Position numbers and translations under genes: made by a program. Below are positions 52,401 to 60,133 of a stretch of DNA of 64,000 nucleotides, piece after piece (within the stretch, counting starts at the first letter, position 1; every line of letters starts with the position of its first letter). The stretch comes from Gaetbulibacter_B jejuensis (GTDB taxonomy: Bacteria > Bacteroidota > Bacteroidia > Flavobacteriales > Flavobacteriaceae): assembly GCF_039524015.1 (NCBI RefSeq), contig NZ_BAAAGF010000001.1, positions 186,001 through 250,000 on the forward strand. The letters are read 5' to 3'. The notes beneath the pieces were generated by a model, which was not told the origin of the DNA, did no database searches, and worked only from the letters and a program-made list of their open reading frames with translations.

Positions 52401-54993
52401 GTTTTCAGCCGATAAAGAACAGTATAATGTTGGCGAAACGGCAAAAATCACTTTTAATTCCGGTAACGAAGGTCGTGCTTTGGTAAGTATAGAAAATGGC
52501 ACCGAAGTGCTCGATTACAGATGGGTAAAAACCCAGCAAGGCGAAACGGTTGTTGATGTTCCAATAACCAATGTAATGGCGCCAAATGTATTCGTAAATA
52601 TTTCGTTGTTGCAACCGCACGCTATTTCGGCAAACGATTTACCCATCCGTTTGTATGGCGTCATTCCACTTATGGTGGAAGACCCAAATACCAAGTTGGA
52701 ACCTCAACTAAAAATGCCAGATGTGTTAAAACCAGAACAAGAATTTAAGGTTTCGGTTTCAGAAAAAAACAACAAACCTATGACTTACACTATTGCGATG
52801 GTCGAAGAAGGTTTGCTCGATTTAACGCGTTTTAAAACACCAAATGCTTGGGACGAATTTTACAAGCGGCAAGCTTTGGGCGTAAAAACTTGGGATATTT
52901 TCGACGATGTTATTGGCGCATATTCTGGTAGCATCGACCAAGTATTTGCCATTGGTGGTGACGGTAGCGCATTGGCTGGAAAAAACAAAAAAGCCAACCG
53001 TTTTAAACCTGTGGTCACCTATTTAGGACCTTTTAATTTAAAAGCTGGTGAAAACAACACGCACAGCATCAAACTGCCAAACTACATTGGTTCGGTTCGC
53101 ACTATGGTGGTTGCCGGAGACAATACCAAAGAAGCTTACGGAAGTACCGACAAAACCGTACAAGTGAAAAAACCGTTGATGGTGTTGGCTTCGCTTCCAC
53201 GGAAATTAAGCCCTGGCGAAAAAGTAATCCTTCCAGTGACTGTTTTTGCGATGGAAAACAAAGTGAAAAACGTCAATATTAGCTTGAAATTAAGCGATGG
53301 TATTTCCGTAGTTGGTGCGCAAACCCAAAACTTGAGTTTTGCAAAACCGGATGAGCAAATGGCGTATTTTGAATTGGATGTCAGTAAAGCAAAAGGCATC
53401 AATATTATTGAAGTGATTGCTTCCGGAAATGACGAAAAATCGACTTACAAAGTCGAATTGGATGTGGTGAATCCGAATCCAATTACTTCAAAAGCTATCG
53501 ACAAAACTTTAGAAGCTAAAGCCACAGGTACATTGGATTTTTCAACCTTTGGCGTTGTAGGAAGCAACAGTGCAACGGTAGAATTTTCAACCTTGCCTCC
53601 AATGGATTTCACTCGAAGATTACAGTATTTAATTCAATATCCTCACGGTTGTTTGGAGCAAACTACTTCGGCAGTATTTCCGCAGTTATTCTTGAGTGAT
53701 ATTTTCGATTTAACTTATGATAAAAAGCAAAACATTCAATCTAACATTGAAAATGGTATTAAAAAACTAGCCCATTTTCAGCAGCCAAATGGCGGAATGA
53801 GTTATTGGATGGGAGAAAATACCGCCAACGATTGGAGCACAAGTTATGCAGGACATTTTATGTTGGAAGCCGAAAAGAAAGGTTTTGTATTGCCGCTAAC
53901 CTTCAAAAACAATTGGTTAAGCTATCAAAAACAAGCTGCTCGCGATTGGAGACCGAGTTACAGAACCTACAATTCCGATTTAGCGCAAGCCTACCGATTA
54001 TACACTTTGGCGTTAGCTGGCGAACCCGATTTAGCAAGCATGAACCGTTTGCGTGAGTTTTCGGAAATTTCCAACGAAGCCAAATGGCGCTTGGCAGCAG
54101 CATACGCATTGGCAGGACAAAAAGAAGCGAGTGAAAGCATTTTACAACGTGCCAATATTAATTTTCAACCGCCTAGATACAACTACTATACTTACGGTTC
54201 GATAGATAGGAATAGAGCCATGGCATTGGAAACTATGGTCTTGACCAAAAACCCAAAACAGCGCGAATTGGCGCAATACATTGCCAAAGAGTTGTCTGGA
54301 AATCGTTGGATGAGTACCCAAACCACAGCCTACAGCTTGTTGGCTATGGCGAAAATGGTGGAAGCCAATGGCGGAAAAGCCTTGAACATAAGCTACACCA
54401 ACAATGGCAAAACCGAAAGCATAAACACCAAAAGTGCCATTGCGCAGCGAGAACTCAACGTTATTGACGGCAATAATGCACTTTCGTTTACCAATAACAT
54501 TGATAATGTGGTGTATGTGCGTGTGCTAAATTCAGGAAAATTACCTTTAGGTGAAGAAATTGCAGAACAACGCGGATTGAGTGTTTCGGTGCAATACAAA
54601 GATTTAAAAGGTAACAAAATAGATGTTTCCAAACTGCAACAAGGTCAGGATTTTGTAGCAACCGTTAGCGTAAGTAATCTTAAAAATGAAAACGTGAACG
54701 ATGTGGCGTTAACGCAAATTTTCCCTTCAGGTTGGGAAATCGTCAATACACGTTTTACCGATTTTGGCGATACAACAACAAGTCAAGCACGTTATACCGA
54801 CATAAGAGACGACCGCGTGAATTTCTATTTCGATTTAAGTAAAAAAGGAAAACATGGTACCAAAACCTTTAACGTGATGTTGAACGCTTCCTATTTAGGA
54901 ACCTATTATTTACCAGGAATTCAAGCCGAAGCGATGTATGATAATGAGTATTTAGTGAGAACTAAAGGCCAGTGGGTAACTGTTGAGAAATAA
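49417..54993 (+). CDS. Alpha-2-macroglobulin family lipoprotein (YfhM-like)
   Basis: A 1858-residue surface or periplasmic protease trap. Lipobox LVASC (Cys19) then KKKE. MG-type beta domains run from about 25 to 1290. The thioester motif is GCLEQ (Cys1412-Leu-Glu-Gln1415) in YPHGCLEQTTS, the reactive bond of bacterial A2M. The alpha-helical thioester domain and a C-terminal receptor-binding-like beta domain follow. An unusual Asp/Glu/Tyr-rich insert lies at about 452-490. It starts an operon ending in PBP1C, a pairing known for E. coli yfhM-pbpC. The gene is somewhat richer in G+C-ending codons than the surroundings. Confidence 0.93.
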   Translation: MPLRKFLAIVAVLTLVASCKKKEVETDNIFKFRDYISYTSSGLVSVVDPIQINLANDVEGWEMGQEIADKIVSISPHSEGKLTVANKHTLIFTPDEPLEPATEYTVTVKLNKIYDNIPKGFEDYTFQFKTITPNFSIVTNNLQSYSKNWQYLESILRSADVINLEDAKKLVEASQDGKNLSIVFNENNTRSKVFEFRIDSINRKIEDSEILVKWNGKAIKADNSGENKVVIPGINNFTIIDVDVIQSPEQYLSINFSDPLKKQQNFDGLVTIQNVKNPKYVVDGNVLKVYPDSKLVGNILVDVFQGISNDEGFKLKKPFSESIAFEELKPQVRLISNGTILPNSQELKFNFEAVNLSAVDVRIIKIFEDNILQFLQDNNLNSNNEYNIKKVGRRIAKQTIQLQTAAENTGKWKAYSIDLSHYFKADAGAMYRVELSFNKNYSLYDCSANTSVTNAEDDEYDDYYYEEDYYYEGDYNETFTEDEELKEEEYWDNLTYRYRNYTYNWRERDNPCHEAYYNENRIVSQNLLGSNLGVIAKKSTNNSYYFAVTDILTTNPEANASVKIYNFQQQEIASLFTDKDGLVTIDAEKHASFAIVTKGSNKTYVKLADGNSLSLSKFDVSGNKLQRGLKGYIFGERGVWRPGDTLYLTFMLNDVANKLPKGHPVKLEITDPNGKLVYKNITADNLNNFYTFTVPTSTEDKTGNYNAKVSVGGATFNKGLKIETVKPNRLKLKVDFEKEILTSNEPLNGTLDVKWLHGAAGKNLKAEVKAKFSTSYSGFKNYTNYVFNDPTREFNTEEINVFEGNVNADGLASINKKLEVGKNAPGMLNVQFLVRTFENGGDFSMDAFTKQYAPYQSFVGLKSPKGNAYGSFYTDENQTFDVVVVDKDGKPIKRNNLEVKVYKIEWRWWWNSSYDNLSSYVSSTYHRPYLDTKVNTDANGKGSFSIKIPDNERGRYLIRVVDPKSGHATGRTAYFYKNWWQKAPSNDKEAAKMLVFSADKEQYNVGETAKITFNSGNEGRALVSIENGTEVLDYRWVKTQQGETVVDVPITNVMAPNVFVNISLLQPHAISANDLPIRLYGVIPLMVEDPNTKLEPQLKMPDVLKPEQEFKVSVSEKNNKPMTYTIAMVEEGLLDLTRFKTPNAWDEFYKRQALGVKTWDIFDDVIGAYSGSIDQVFAIGGDGSALAGKNKKANRFKPVVTYLGPFNLKAGENNTHSIKLPNYIGSVRTMVVAGDNTKEAYGSTDKTVQVKKPLMVLASLPRKLSPGEKVILPVTVFAMENKVKNVNISLKLSDGISVVGAQTQNLSFAKPDEQMAYFELDVSKAKGINIIEVIASGNDEKSTYKVELDVVNPNPITSKAIDKTLEAKATGTLDFSTFGVVGSNSATVEFSTLPPMDFTRRLQYLIQYPHGCLEQTTSAVFPQLFLSDIFDLTYDKKQNIQSNIENGIKKLAHFQQPNGGMSYWMGENTANDWSTSYAGHFMLEAEKKGFVLPLTFKNNWLSYQKQAARDWRPSYRTYNSDLAQAYRLYTLALAGEPDLASMNRLREFSEISNEAKWRLAAAYALAGQKEASESILQRANINFQPPRYNYYTYGSIDRNRAMALETMVLTKNPKQRELAQYIAKELSGNRWMSTQTTAYSLLAMAKMVEANGGKALNISYTNNGKTESINTKSAIAQRELNVIDGNNALSFTNNIDNVVYVRVLNSGKLPLGEEIAEQRGLSVSVQYKDLKGNKIDVSKLQQGQDFVATVSVSNLKNENVNDVALTQIFPSGWEIVNTRFTDFGDTTTSQARYTDIRDDRVNFYFDLSKKGKHGTKTFNVMLNASYLGTYYLPGIQAEAMYDNEYLVRTKGQWVTVEK

Positions 54994-55716
54994 ATGAAAG
55001 CAAAAGAAGTTATAAAACATACCAAACACAGACCTTTTGAAATTCCTTCACGCTCTTGGAAATTTTATCAAGAATGGAACAAAGCCATTTTTTTGCATTG
55101 GAAAGTTTCTCCAGAACAAATACTACCTTTTCTACCTAAAGGTATATCGGTAGATACGATTCACGGGAAAACTTGGGTGAGTTTAGTGGCTTTTAATATG
55201 AATAATATTGGTGTAAGAAGTTTACCGAAAGTCCCACACATATCAGATTTTCATGAGATAAACATACGCGTTTATATTACTTGCAATGGCAAACCCAGTG
55301 TTTATTTTTTAAGTATGGAAGGTGGTAAACGTTCATCGTGCAAGGTCTTAAAAGCAATGTCTAAATTTCCCTATTATTATTCTAAAATGGAACGAACAGA
55401 TTTTAGCTTCGCTTCCAAAAACAACAATTACAATAATTCATTTTATACTGAATATCGTTTTGACAACAAACAGATTATAAAAGATGAAACCGATATTTGG
55501 CTAACCGAACGTTATGCGGTTTTTCAGGATTATAAAAACCATATTATTGAGTACGATGTGCATCACGTAGAATGGCCAATGGAATCTATTTCTATAAAAA
55601 AGTTAGAACTAGATTACACTAAATTCAATCACTTAATTAATAACAAACCTGATAGAATACACTACTCTAAAGGAGTTCAAGTTTTAACTTGGGACAAAAG
55701 AAAGCTCATATTATGA
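54994..55716 (+). CDS. DUF2071 family protein (YqjF-like)
   Basis: A 240-residue cytosolic beta-rich protein. DUF2071 features: FLHWKVSPEQILPFLPKGISVD, WVSLVAFNMNNIGVRSLP, FHEINIRVYI, VYFLSMEGG. Its ATG follows the A2M stop codon with no gap, and its TGA overlaps the next gene start (ATGA). Role unknown. Confidence 0.85.
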   Translation: MKAKEVIKHTKHRPFEIPSRSWKFYQEWNKAIFLHWKVSPEQILPFLPKGISVDTIHGKTWVSLVAFNMNNIGVRSLPKVPHISDFHEINIRVYITCNGKPSVYFLSMEGGKRSSCKVLKAMSKFPYYYSKMERTDFSFASKNNNYNNSFYTEYRFDNKQIIKDETDIWLTERYAVFQDYKNHIIEYDVHHVEWPMESISIKKLELDYTKFNHLINNKPDRIHYSKGVQVLTWDKRKLIL

Positions 55717-56024
55717 AGAAAGATTTTAAACCATATTATGCAGTCATTTTCACTTCAACTCAAAAAGAGCATATTGAAGGTTATGCAGAAATGGCAAACC
55801 AAATGGAAGCACTTGCCAAAACTCAAGACGGCTTTTTAGGTATGGATAGCGCAAGAAACGAAGTTGGAATTACAGTGAGCTATTGGGAAAGTCTGGAAGC
55901 TATAAAAAACTGGAAACAGCACACCGATCATCTAGTAGCGCAACAAAAAGGCAGACAAGATTGGTACAGTTGGTACAATGTGAAAATTTGCAAAGTAGAA
56001 CGTGTGTATGAGTTTAATTTGTGA
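55713..56024 (+). CDS. ABM-domain (antibiotic biosynthesis monooxygenase-like) protein
   Basis: A 103-residue dimeric alpha+beta barrel protein. ATG 55713 overlaps the previous stop and is preferred over an upstream in-frame codon within DUF2071. Features: YYAVIFTSTQKEHIEGYAEMA, DGFLGMDSARNEVGITVSYW, EAIKNWKQHTDHLVAQ. Members bind or oxidise small aromatics or heme. Substrate unknown. Its stop overlaps the GTG of pbpC. Confidence 0.85.
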   Translation: MKKDFKPYYAVIFTSTQKEHIEGYAEMANQMEALAKTQDGFLGMDSARNEVGITVSYWESLEAIKNWKQHTDHLVAQQKGRQDWYSWYNVKICKVERVYEFNL

Positions 56025-58372
56025 AGAAAATAACAACCTACATAAAAAACAACAAAATAAAGTCAGTAGTACTTTTTGTATTGCTGATTGCCTATTATTT
56101 CTGTTTGCCAAAACAACTTTTCAAAGACCCAACTGCAACGGTTATCACTAGTAAAAACGACGAATTATTAGGTGCTCAAATTGCAAAAGACGGTCAATGG
56201 CGATTTCCGCATAACGATAGTATTCCAGAGAAATTCAAAACTTGTATTATTCAGTTTGAGGACGAATATTTCTACAAACATCCTGGTTTTAATCCGGTTT
56301 CCATTTTTAAAGCTTTACGCGAAAATCTAAAATCTGATGGTATAAAACGTGGTGGAAGCACCATTACGCAGCAAGTAATTCGCTTATCCAGAAAAGGTAA
56401 AAACCGAACCTATTTTGAAAAAGCCATTGAAATCATTCTAGCAACACGCTTGGAGTTGCGAACTTCAAAAGATAAAATTCTCTCTTACTACAGCAGCAAT
56501 GCACCTTTTGGAGGCAATGTCGTTGGTTTAGATGCTGCTTCGTGGCGCTATTTTAACAGAAATTCGAATGAACTTTCTTGGGCTGAAAGTGCCACTTTAG
56601 CTGTTTTACCTAATGCTCCTAGTTTAATTTATCCTGGGAAAAATCAGGAACGCTTACTTAAAAAACGCAACCGTCTTTTAGCAAAACTACTTCAAAACCA
56701 AATCATTGATTCGTTAACCTATAATTTATCTATTGCTGAAAGTTTGCCACAAAAACCGTATCCGTTGCCACAAATGGCACCTCATTTGTTGCAAAAAGTG
56801 GCTCAAAATTATTCTGGTAAACACGTAAAAACAACCATCAACACACCATTACAGCAACAGGTTAATCGCATTGTAAAAAGACATTACAATCAATTAAGTC
56901 AGAATGAAATTTACAATGCAGCAGTTTTGGTTTTAGATGTAAAAACCAGACAGGTTTTGGCTTACGTTGGCAACACGCCTACAGATAAATCCCATCAAAA
57001 AGATGTGGATATTATTGATAAACCCAGAAGTACAGGTAGTATTTTAAAACCGTTTTTATATGCTGCAATGCTTGATGCTGGTGATATTTTACCCAACACT
57101 TTAGTGGCCGATGTACCGACCCAATTTGGGAGTTACAATCCCGAAAATTACAACAAAACATACGATGGTGCCATACCAGCAAGTAGAGCTTTGTCGCGTT
57201 CACTGAATGTGCCTTCGGTGAGGATGCTTCAGGAGTTTGGGTTAGATCGATTTCATCATTACCTAAAAACACTTCGGCTTAAAGATTTAAAATACAATGC
57301 TAATCATTACGGTTTATCGCTTATTCTTGGTGGTGCCGAAAGCAATCTTTGGGATTTATGCAAAAGCTACGCAGCATTATCTTCAACCTTAAATCACTTT
57401 TCTGAAACGTCGAGCGAATATTATTCCAACGAGTTTTGTGAACCTACATTTTTAGCTTCGGAAACGGTTGACTTCGGAAAAAAAACCAGTGAAAAAACAC
57501 TGTTTGATGCAGGCTCCATTTATCTCACTTACGAAAGTTTAAAAGAAGTAAACCGACCAGAAGGTGATGAAAACTGGGAGTTTTTTGATGGTTCTAAACA
57601 AATTGCTTGGAAAACAGGCACCAGTTTTGGCTTTCGTGACGCTTGGGCTATTGGCACTACAACAGATTACGTGGTTGGTGTTTGGGTTGGAAATGCCGAT
57701 GGAGAAGGCAGACCAGGTTTGGTTGGAGTACAAGCTGCAGCTCCTATTTTATTTGATGTGTTTGATGTGTTACCCAACAGCCCATGGTTTGCAAAACCTT
57801 TTGATGAAATGCAAGAGGTTACTATCTGTAAAAAAAGTGGTCATAGAGCATCGCCAAATTGTGATGATACCGAAAATAAATTCATTCAAATTAGCGGATT
57901 GAAAACCAAACCTTGTCCATATCATGTGTTGGTGCATTTGGATAAAAGCGAAACCTTTCAAGTGAATTCTTCCTGCGAAAGCACAAGCAATATTATACAT
58001 AAATCGTGGTTTGTGCTGCCACCTTTGATGGGGTATTATTACAAAACCAAAAACCCGTTTTACAAGCCTTTGCCCAAATTTAGAAGTGATTGTTTGGGTG
58101 AAAACAGTATTTCAATGGCATTTATTTATCCGAAGGAAAACAACAGTATTTTTCTGCCAAAAGATTTTGACGGTTCAACCAACGATTTAGTGCTCCAAAT
58201 CGCCCATTCAAAACCTGAAACTACTGTGTTTTGGTATGTTGATGATATTTATATGGGAAGCACGAAAGACATCCACGAACTCGCCATTATCCCTAAACAA
58301 GGTAAGCACTTAATTACTGTGGTAGATGAATTTGGTAATGAAGCGAAGCGACATTTTACAATTTCAGAATAA
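56021..58372 (+). CDS. pbpC: Penicillin-binding protein 1C
   Basis: A 783-residue bifunctional inner-membrane peptidoglycan synthase. The GTG start overlaps the preceding stop (GTGA) and gives MKKITTYIKNNK, then a transmembrane helix at about 14-30. GT51 transglycosylase: EDEYFYKHPGFN and RGGSTITQQ. Transpeptidase: STGSILKPF (SxxK), SRSLN (SxN), and KTGTS. The PBP1C-specific C-terminal domain (about 690-783, FWYVDDIYMGSTKD) is present. It is the last gene of the A2M operon, which suggests A2M protects the cell where peptidoglycan synthesis takes place (known proposal for yfhM-pbpC). Confidence 0.94.
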   Translation: MKKITTYIKNNKIKSVVLFVLLIAYYFCLPKQLFKDPTATVITSKNDELLGAQIAKDGQWRFPHNDSIPEKFKTCIIQFEDEYFYKHPGFNPVSIFKALRENLKSDGIKRGGSTITQQVIRLSRKGKNRTYFEKAIEIILATRLELRTSKDKILSYYSSNAPFGGNVVGLDAASWRYFNRNSNELSWAESATLAVLPNAPSLIYPGKNQERLLKKRNRLLAKLLQNQIIDSLTYNLSIAESLPQKPYPLPQMAPHLLQKVAQNYSGKHVKTTINTPLQQQVNRIVKRHYNQLSQNEIYNAAVLVLDVKTRQVLAYVGNTPTDKSHQKDVDIIDKPRSTGSILKPFLYAAMLDAGDILPNTLVADVPTQFGSYNPENYNKTYDGAIPASRALSRSLNVPSVRMLQEFGLDRFHHYLKTLRLKDLKYNANHYGLSLILGGAESNLWDLCKSYAALSSTLNHFSETSSEYYSNEFCEPTFLASETVDFGKKTSEKTLFDAGSIYLTYESLKEVNRPEGDENWEFFDGSKQIAWKTGTSFGFRDAWAIGTTTDYVVGVWVGNADGEGRPGLVGVQAAAPILFDVFDVLPNSPWFAKPFDEMQEVTICKKSGHRASPNCDDTENKFIQISGLKTKPCPYHVLVHLDKSETFQVNSSCESTSNIIHKSWFVLPPLMGYYYKTKNPFYKPLPKFRSDCLGENSISMAFIYPKENNSIFLPKDFDGSTNDLVLQIAHSKPETTVFWYVDDIYMGSTKDIHELAIIPKQGKHLITVVDEFGNEAKRHFTISE

Positions 58373-58401
58373 GCTTATGCTTATTGATGCCATAAAATCG
58401 C

Positions 58402-58409
58402 TATTTTTG
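58402..58409 (+). promoter_or_regulatory. -7 promoter box TATTTTTG
   Basis: Exact TAnnTTTG match, 27 nt before the ATG at 58436. It fits an independent promoter for the small membrane protein rather than read-through from pbpC. Confidence 0.55.
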
Positions 58410-58435
58410 TTTTACAAACATTTTATATACTAACT

Positions 58436-58882
58436 ATGTACGATACTATTAAATTTTTACATTCCTATTGGGCTTACTTGGTGCTTTTGGTTTTAATCAT
58501 TGCTACTGTTAATGCTCTTGTTAAGTTTTTTGGCAACAAAGAATTTCAAGCCTTTGATTTTAGAGTTTCATTATTCACTCTTATTACTTCTCATATACAG
58601 CTCTTATTAGGGTTAATATTCTTTTTTGTATCTGATTATATGGCTTTGATTAGTGATATGGGAATGAATAGTATCATGGGAAATGATGATTTACGTTCTA
58701 AAATTATTGAGCATCCTTTTGCGATGATTATTGCTGTTGTACTTATTACAATTGGCTATTCCAAACATAAAAAGAAATTAACTTCTAAACCTAAGTTTAA
58801 ACTTTTGGCTATATTTTATACTATTGCGTTAGCATTTGTATTGTATATGATACCATGGAAAATTTGGTTGGGTATAGCTTAA
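58436..58882 (+). CDS. Four-helix membrane protein, cytochrome-b-like
   Basis: A 148-residue protein with four transmembrane helices at about 11-30, 45-68, 90-112 and 122-145. A few His residues (His9, His52, His92, His106) sit near helix ends, as in small heme b anchors. I know the type in Bacteroidota but its function is not proven. It ends in a strong terminator. Confidence 0.75.
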   Translation: MYDTIKFLHSYWAYLVLLVLIIATVNALVKFFGNKEFQAFDFRVSLFTLITSHIQLLLGLIFFFVSDYMALISDMGMNSIMGNDDLRSKIIEHPFAMIIAVVLITIGYSKHKKKLTSKPKFKLLAIFYTIALAFVLYMIPWKIWLGIA

Positions 58883-58884
58883 AT

Positions 58885-58918
58885 AAAAAAAGCGCAAATA
58901 AATATTTGCGCTTTTTTT
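58885..58918. terminator. Bidirectional intrinsic terminator
   Basis: GCGCAAAT (58892-58899) pairs with ATTTGCGC (58904-58911), extended by A7 on the left and T7 on the right. It separates convergent genes. Confidence 0.9.
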
Positions 58919-58936
58919 ATTTGAAGAAAATTCTTC

Positions 58937-59995
58937 TTATTCTTTTACTTCTTTAATGACATAAACATATACTGGAAAGTGGTCACTAAAGCCATCGGTA
59001 AATCCACCATCTGCAAAACTTCTTAATGGATATCCTTTATAACGTCCATATTTATTAGTTAAGTAGTTTTTGTTAAAAATACCTGCTTTGTACATTCTAA
59101 ATGAATCGTAATCTTTTTCAATTAAAGGTTTAGTAACCAAAATTTGGTCAAATAAACTCCATGCATCTCTATATGCTGTTGTTCCTAAGCCATCTTTCTT
59201 GAAAAAATCTTCATAAGGGTTATAAATTCCTTTAAGTTTTACTTTGTCTTTATTGTTTTCAGCCTTAAGAACCTTTTTTACACTTTCATTGGTAGGATCG
59301 TCATTTAAATCGCCCATGATGAATATTTTAGCATAAGGATCGATAGACTGAAGCGAATCTACAATACGCTTACTAAGTTTAGCTGCTGCAACACGCTTTG
59401 GTCTACTACGTGCTTCTCCACCACTACGAGAAGGCCAGTGATTAACCACAACATGCACTAACTCTCCATCTAATTCTCCACTCACTAAAAGTTGATCTCT
59501 AGTATACACACGCTTTCTACTAATATCATCATAGAGTTTCAACTCGTGAGAACTTGTGCTTATTGGTCTGAATAACTTTTTTTGATACAATAAAGCAACG
59601 TCAATTCCTCTAGCATCTGGTGAATGGTAATGAATAATACCATAGTCTTTATCTAATAATTGAGGATCGTTAACAACATCTTCAAGTACATCTCTGTTTT
59701 CAATTTCAGAAACACCAATAATAGCTGGAGCGTTTCCTGTAACATCTGCACCAATTTCAGAAATTACTCTCGCCATATTTTTAACCTTTTTCTCATAAAC
59801 CTCTTGTCTGTTAGCGCTCATTTCCATAATTGGACTCGCCTCGTCAAACTTTAATGGGTCATTAATGGTATCGAATAAATTTTCTAAATTGTAAAAAGCA
59901 ACTGTGTGAATTTTAAATTTCTTTTTCTCTTGCGCATTAGCGGTAAAAAAAGATGCTACAAGTAGTAATGCAGCACAAATTTTCAAGTATTTCAT
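58937..59995 (-). CDS. Secreted endonuclease/exonuclease/phosphatase (EEP) family protein
   Basis: A 352-residue exported metal-dependent phosphodiesterase. The signal peptide (1-21) ends TANAQ. EEP motifs: FYNLENLFDT, SEIENRDVL, NHWPSRSGG, MGDLNDDPT, SDHFPV with the catalytic Asp/His pair. Close to the DNase I-like nucleases of this superfamily. It is convergent with a membrane protein and divergent from a TonB receptor followed by a DUF5689 lipoprotein. Confidence 0.9.
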   Translation of the reverse strand: MKYLKICAALLLVASFFTANAQEKKKFKIHTVAFYNLENLFDTINDPLKFDEASPIMEMSANRQEVYEKKVKNMARVISEIGADVTGNAPAIIGVSEIENRDVLEDVVNDPQLLDKDYGIIHYHSPDARGIDVALLYQKKLFRPISTSSHELKLYDDISRKRVYTRDQLLVSGELDGELVHVVVNHWPSRSGGEARSRPKRVAAAKLSKRIVDSLQSIDPYAKIFIMGDLNDDPTNESVKKVLKAENNKDKVKLKGIYNPYEDFFKKDGLGTTAYRDAWSLFDQILVTKPLIEKDYDSFRMYKAGIFNKNYLTNKYGRYKGYPLRSFADGGFTDGFSDHFPVYVYVIKEVKE

Positions 59996-60069
59996 TTATA
60001 GCTATGTTATGTTATCATTAATATGAGTACAAAACTCAGGCCAAAAGTATATATTTATTATAAATAATG

Positions 60070-60077
60070 TAAATTTG
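60070..60077 (+). promoter_or_regulatory. -7 promoter box (TAAATTTG) of the TonB receptor
   Basis: Exact TAnnTTTG match, 57 nt before the ATG at 60134. It implies a leader of about 50 nt. Confidence 0.55.
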
Positions 60078-60133
60078 CACGCCTTAAATAATAATTATTT
60101 AATGTAGACAAGACAATTAACTTAAAATTTAGT

